Shown piece by piece: positions 6,690 to 8,983 of a stretch of DNA of 8,983 nucleotides. The notes under the pieces were generated by a model. It did no database searches. It was not told the DNA's origin and was given only the letters and a program-made list of their open reading frames with translations. This DNA is from CAZEJK01 sp964512045 (GTDB taxonomy: Bacteria > Acidobacteriota > Thermoanaerobaculia > Thermoanaerobaculales > Sulfomarinibacteraceae), in assembly GCA_964512045.1 (NCBI GenBank), contig CAZEJK010000207.1, positions 1 to 8,983 of the forward strand, written 5' to 3'. Each line of letters opens with the position of its first letter. The first letter of the stretch is position 1. A program made the position numbers and the translations under genes.

Positions 6690-6695
6690 TATACT
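6690..6695 (+). promoter_or_regulatory. Candidate -10 element for the DegV fusion leader
   Basis: TATACT is a five-of-six match to the sigma-70-type -10 hexamer and stands out in this GC-rich context. No convincing -35 hexamer lies 16-18 bases upstream; the closest is a TTCGGG-like stretch. Transcription from here would begin near 6702, giving a leader of about 170 bases before ATG 6876. Confidence 0.4.
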
Positions 6696-6697
6696 GA

Positions 6698-6823
6698 GCG
6701 GGATGAGCACTGATACCCGCAATCCTGCTCAACCTGCTGAGATGTGGAGACTTGGGGAGGGCGCCTGGGCGCCTCGTGCCGCGACCTCCACTGTGCAAAT
6801 TCATGAAAAAAGGAAACTTCATG
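6698..6823 (+). promoter_or_regulatory. Stem-loop-rich 5' leader of the DegV fusion gene
   Basis: Four inverted repeats follow one another. GCGGG/CCCGC is at 6698-6702 and 6716-6720. CTCA/TGAG is at 6728-6731 and 6738-6741. GTGGAG/CTCCAC is at 6744-6749 and 6786-6791, enclosing a GA-GGCGC/GCGCC-TC hairpin at 6757-6775. CATGAA/TTCATG is at 6802-6807 and 6818-6823, around an A-rich loop. The A-rich stretch AAAAAAGGAAAC is compositionally unlike its surroundings and looks like a ribosome site; it is followed at 6821 by ATG GTG CCG TGA, a three-codon frame. I do not recognise a known riboswitch class. In GC-rich DNA short stems are common, so this is a candidate only. Confidence 0.35.
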
Positions 6824-6875
6824 GTGCCGTGACGCTGGGTGCACCAGTTCGAGCTGCGCGGAGTGGGAGAGGGTG

Positions 6876-8741
6876 ATGGTGCCGACACAGACGATCTTGC
6901 TGGCAGATAGCTCCGAGGAGCGGCGGCGTCAGTTCGGGTTGGCGTTGTACGGCGGCGGGTATGAGCTTATCAACGCCGTCAATGCGGACGAGGCGATCCG
7001 ATTTGCCGCCGGCTTGGAGCCGTCCCTGGTCATGGTGCATACTGGCCTCGAGGGGGCGCAGCCACTTGCCCTACGCTCTGCAGTGTCCGGGGAGATGCAG
7101 CGGCTTCCACCGTTTCTGATCCTCCACCAGGGCGACTTCGAGGCCGAGGAGGAGCTGGCCGAAGGCATCTACACCCTCGAGAGTCGCGACATCGAGCCAG
7201 AGAGGTTGCTGCAACAGGTCCGGTTGCTGCTGCTGTCCCGAGAGGTTGGTGGCGACCTGAGCGATACCATCGACCTGCTCTACGGCGATTTGGCGCGCAT
7301 CTCTGTCGGCGAGCTGCTGCGGGTGCTGTTCCGGAACCTGATTACCTGCCGGCTGACGTTCTCGGCCGGGCCATCCATCGAGCTGTGGATCGACGAGGGC
7401 GCCGTGGTGCATGCTCGCTGGGGATCCACCGGGGGCGTCAAGGCGTTCAACCGGGTGGCGGCGTTGCGCGCCGGCTCGTTCACGTTGACCCTGGAGAGCT
7501 ACAGCGCTGAGCGGACCATCACCAGCGATCTGGCGACGCTCGTCTCCGACGCCCTCGATGAGAAGTTCCAGCTGGACGAGCTCCTCGCCGAGCTGCCGAG
7601 CCTCGATGTCTCCCTCCAGCTGCACATGGTGGAGCAGTTCTTCCAGATCGACTTCCAACCGCTGGAGCGGGAGGTCCTGACCCAGGTGCAGGCAGGGGTG
7701 ACGTTGGGACAGCTCCTCGACCGGGTCCAGGCAACTGACCTGGCGGTGGCAGAGGTCGTGTCGGACCTCCACAAGCGCGGCATTGTGACGTTCGCAGAGC
7801 CGGAGCACAGGGTTGTGGTCGTCACTGACTCGACCAGCGATCTGCGACCGGCGATGGCGCGTCGCCAGGGTATCCGGATCGTGCCGTTGTCCGTCCTCTT
7901 TGGCGGTCAGGTGTACCGCGACGGGGTCGACCTCCAGCCGGACGACTTCTATGCGAAGCTCGCGGCTTCGGAGAGCCTTCCCACCACGTCACCTCCGTCC
8001 AAGGGTGAGTTTCTCGAGCGCTACCGGGCGCTGGTCGGCAGTGCGGACGTGCTATCGATCCACATCTCGGCGAAGCAGTCCAAAACGCTGGAGTCCGCAG
8101 TGCAGGCGGCGGCGGAAGGCCAGGAGGAGTTCGATAGGCTGCGCAGCGAGGAGAAGGCGCCGGGACCGGTGCAGATCCGCCTGGTGGACTCGTGGTTCAA
8201 CTCGATCGGGCTGGGAATGCTGGCGATCTTCGCCGCTCGCATGGTTCGCCGGGGTCTCGATCTGGATGAGGTCGTGGCACGGCTCGAGGATATCCGGACA
8301 CGATGCCATATGTTGTTTGTCGTCAACACACTGGAGTACTTGCAAAAGGGTGGGCGGATCGGCAAGGCGCAGGCTCTGCTGGGATCGCTGCTCGGTATCA
8401 AGCCGATCTTGGGCATGGCAGATGGCGAGGTGGTGCCGGTCGACAAGGTGCGCGGTGGCCGCAGGGTGCAGGGGCGGCTGCTGGAGATCCTCGCCGAACG
8501 GGTGCAGCCGGAGCAGCCGATCATTGCTGGGATGGCCCACTCGACGGCGCCGAAGTGGGCGGGACGGTTGCACGATCTCATGCAGGACCGGTTCCAGGTG
8601 GCCGAGGTGTTCCAGGCGGCGATCGGTCCCGTGGTCGGCACGCACGTGGGTCCGGGTTGTGTTGGAACGAGCGTGTTCCAGCCAACCGCCGAGGAGCTCG
8701 AGCTGCTCGGTCCTGCCGCCGACGCGGAGCTCTCGGAGTAG
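6876..8741 (+). CDS. Fusion protein: degenerate receiver, DUF4388/PATAN, winged helix and DegV (FakB-like) domain
   Basis: The protein has 621 residues. Residues 6-123 look like a response-regulator receiver (ILLADSSEE, then an alternating alpha/beta pattern), but the phosphoacceptor Asp is replaced by His55 in SLVMVHTGLEG and the usual beta-5 Lys is absent, so it is probably not phosphorylated. Residues about 126-206 match DUF4388/PATAN: GDLSDTIDLL, then RLTFSAG, IDEGAVVHARWG and ALRAGSFTLT. Residues about 217-306 resemble the helical, winged-helix tail often found after it. From 313 to the end is a full DegV domain: VTDSTSDL (316-323), IVPLSVLFGGQVYRDGVDL, TTSPPS (370-375), IHISAKQSKTLESA, VDSW, TLEYLQKGGRIGKAQALLGSLLGIKPIL, KVRGG and VGTHVGPGCVG. 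FakB proteins bind a fatty acid and present it to the kinase FakA; no fakA is in the window. The usual SGT in the lipid site is SKT here. ATG 6876 has GGAG six bases upstream; GTG 6873 is adjacent. Confidence 0.9.
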   Translation: MVPTQTILLADSSEERRRQFGLALYGGGYELINAVNADEAIRFAAGLEPSLVMVHTGLEGAQPLALRSAVSGEMQRLPPFLILHQGDFEAEEELAEGIYTLESRDIEPERLLQQVRLLLLSREVGGDLSDTIDLLYGDLARISVGELLRVLFRNLITCRLTFSAGPSIELWIDEGAVVHARWGSTGGVKAFNRVAALRAGSFTLTLESYSAERTITSDLATLVSDALDEKFQLDELLAELPSLDVSLQLHMVEQFFQIDFQPLEREVLTQVQAGVTLGQLLDRVQATDLAVAEVVSDLHKRGIVTFAEPEHRVVVVTDSTSDLRPAMARRQGIRIVPLSVLFGGQVYRDGVDLQPDDFYAKLAASESLPTTSPPSKGEFLERYRALVGSADVLSIHISAKQSKTLESAVQAAAEGQEEFDRLRSEEKAPGPVQIRLVDSWFNSIGLGMLAIFAARMVRRGLDLDEVVARLEDIRTRCHMLFVVNTLEYLQKGGRIGKAQALLGSLLGIKPILGMADGEVVPVDKVRGGRRVQGRLLEILAERVQPEQPIIAGMAHSTAPKWAGRLHDLMQDRFQVAEVFQAAIGPVVGTHVGPGCVGTSVFQPTAEELELLGPAADAELSE

Positions 8742-8775
8742 TGCCGGGCTCTCGACTCTGAGCTCTCCCGCCCGA

Positions 8776-8811
8776 CCAATCTCACTCGCAGAAGCGACGT
8801 CGCCGCAGCCC
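8776..8811 (-). repeat. Dispersed repeat, module B, right copy (inverted)
   Basis: Read on the minus strand, this stretch starts GGGCTGCGGCG and ends GAGTGAGATTGG, matching 10-45 at 31 of 36 positions. It lies 35 bases past the stop of the DegV fusion. On the minus strand the order here is module A, then about 110 bases, then module B, whereas the left end has B then A. Confidence 0.75.
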
Positions 8812-8921
8812 TGCGTAGTCCCGGTCCCGGCCCGGATAGCCGGAACCCGGCCACCCGGCCCCCGGCGATAACGCGACGCCTTCTCGAAGAAGCGCCGGTC
8901 TTCAGTCGCTCGGAGCCCAAC

Positions 8922-8983
8922 GCGGCCTCGGGCCGCAACCAAAGTGATGCTCCGAAGGTGCCGGTCCCGCGCCCGCGTAGCTG
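8922..8983 (-). repeat. Dispersed repeat, module A, right copy (inverted)
   Basis: The reverse complement of the last 62 bases begins CAGCTACGCGGG and matches 83-144 at 56 of 62 positions. The hairpin GCGGCC-CGA-GGCCGC is intact, with its only difference from the left copy in the loop. Being the outermost sequence, it is likely where the assembly stopped. Confidence 0.85.

Larger units (their letters stand above)
8742..8983. other. Gene-free right end made of repeat modules and small dyads
   Basis: No coding region is supported here; the open frames have no family features. The stretch holds repeat modules B and A in inverted orientation. Between them are several short dyads, such as GAAG/CTTC at 8889-8903 and runs of CCGG and CCCGG around 8820-8866. 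No T-tract terminator for the upstream gene is visible. The window ends exactly where module A begins. Confidence 0.6.

Noticed and set aside
8742..8860. Intrinsic terminator after the DegV fusion gene
   Set aside because: Several GC dyads exist but none is followed by a T-run.
8052..8942. Minus-strand frames running from the right-end repeat into the DegV gene
   Set aside because: They overlap the strongly supported DegV domain antisense, and the part beyond it is repeat sequence.
1..8983. CRISPR array or insertion sequence
   Set aside because: There are no regularly spaced identical repeats, no transposase-like product and no target-site duplication. The inverted repeats at the ends are diverged and internally modular rather than IS termini.

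Overview
The window is 8,983 bases of high-GC bacterial DNA. It holds seven convincing protein-coding genes, no RNA genes, and a repeat-rich segment at each end. GTG starts, long spurious open frames on the opposite strand and GC-rich third codon positions all fit a genome with high GC. The lineage cannot be fixed from this stretch. GlgC is of the cyanobacterial/plant-like type, ApaH is of the proteobacterial type, one secreted protein has a (TP)n linker, and a DUF4388/PATAN domain is present. That mix is most like deep-branching, high-GC groups such as Myxococcota/Binatota-type 'deltaproteobacteria' or Chloroflexota; this is a low-confidence inference. The odd length, and the fact that both ends run into the same repeat, suggest the window is a complete assembly contig that broke at repeats.

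Layout, left to right. Positions 1-251 carry repeat modules and the glgC leader. Next come glgC (252-1526, +), ADP-glucose synthesis for glycogen, and apaH (1578-2387, +), Ap4A hydrolysis. A small secreted protein of unknown function (2455-3162, -) converges on apaH and diverges from the next gene pair. The short divergent region (3163-3243) holds three perfect dyads. The pair consists of a multi-spanning signal-peptidase-I-like protein that lacks both catalytic residues (3244-4152, +) and a D-serine dehydratase/D-threonine aldolase-family PLP enzyme (4157-5296, +); they are tightly coupled. coaBC (5315-6529, -) converges on this pair with an 18-base gap.

coaBC shares a 346-base divergent region with the last gene (6876-8741, +). 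That gene encodes an unusual fusion: a degenerate response-regulator receiver, a DUF4388/PATAN domain, a probable winged helix, and a complete DegV/FakB-type fatty-acid-binding domain. Its leader has a good -10 element (TATACT) followed by several nested stem-loops. From 8742 to the end there is no gene, only repeat modules inverted relative to those at the left end.

Most of the genes are ordinary housekeeping. The parts worth a second look are the receiver-PATAN-DegV fusion with its structured leader, the signal-peptidase pseudoenzyme, and the two-module repeat family at both ends (module order B-A on the left; A-B when the right end is read on the opposite strand).
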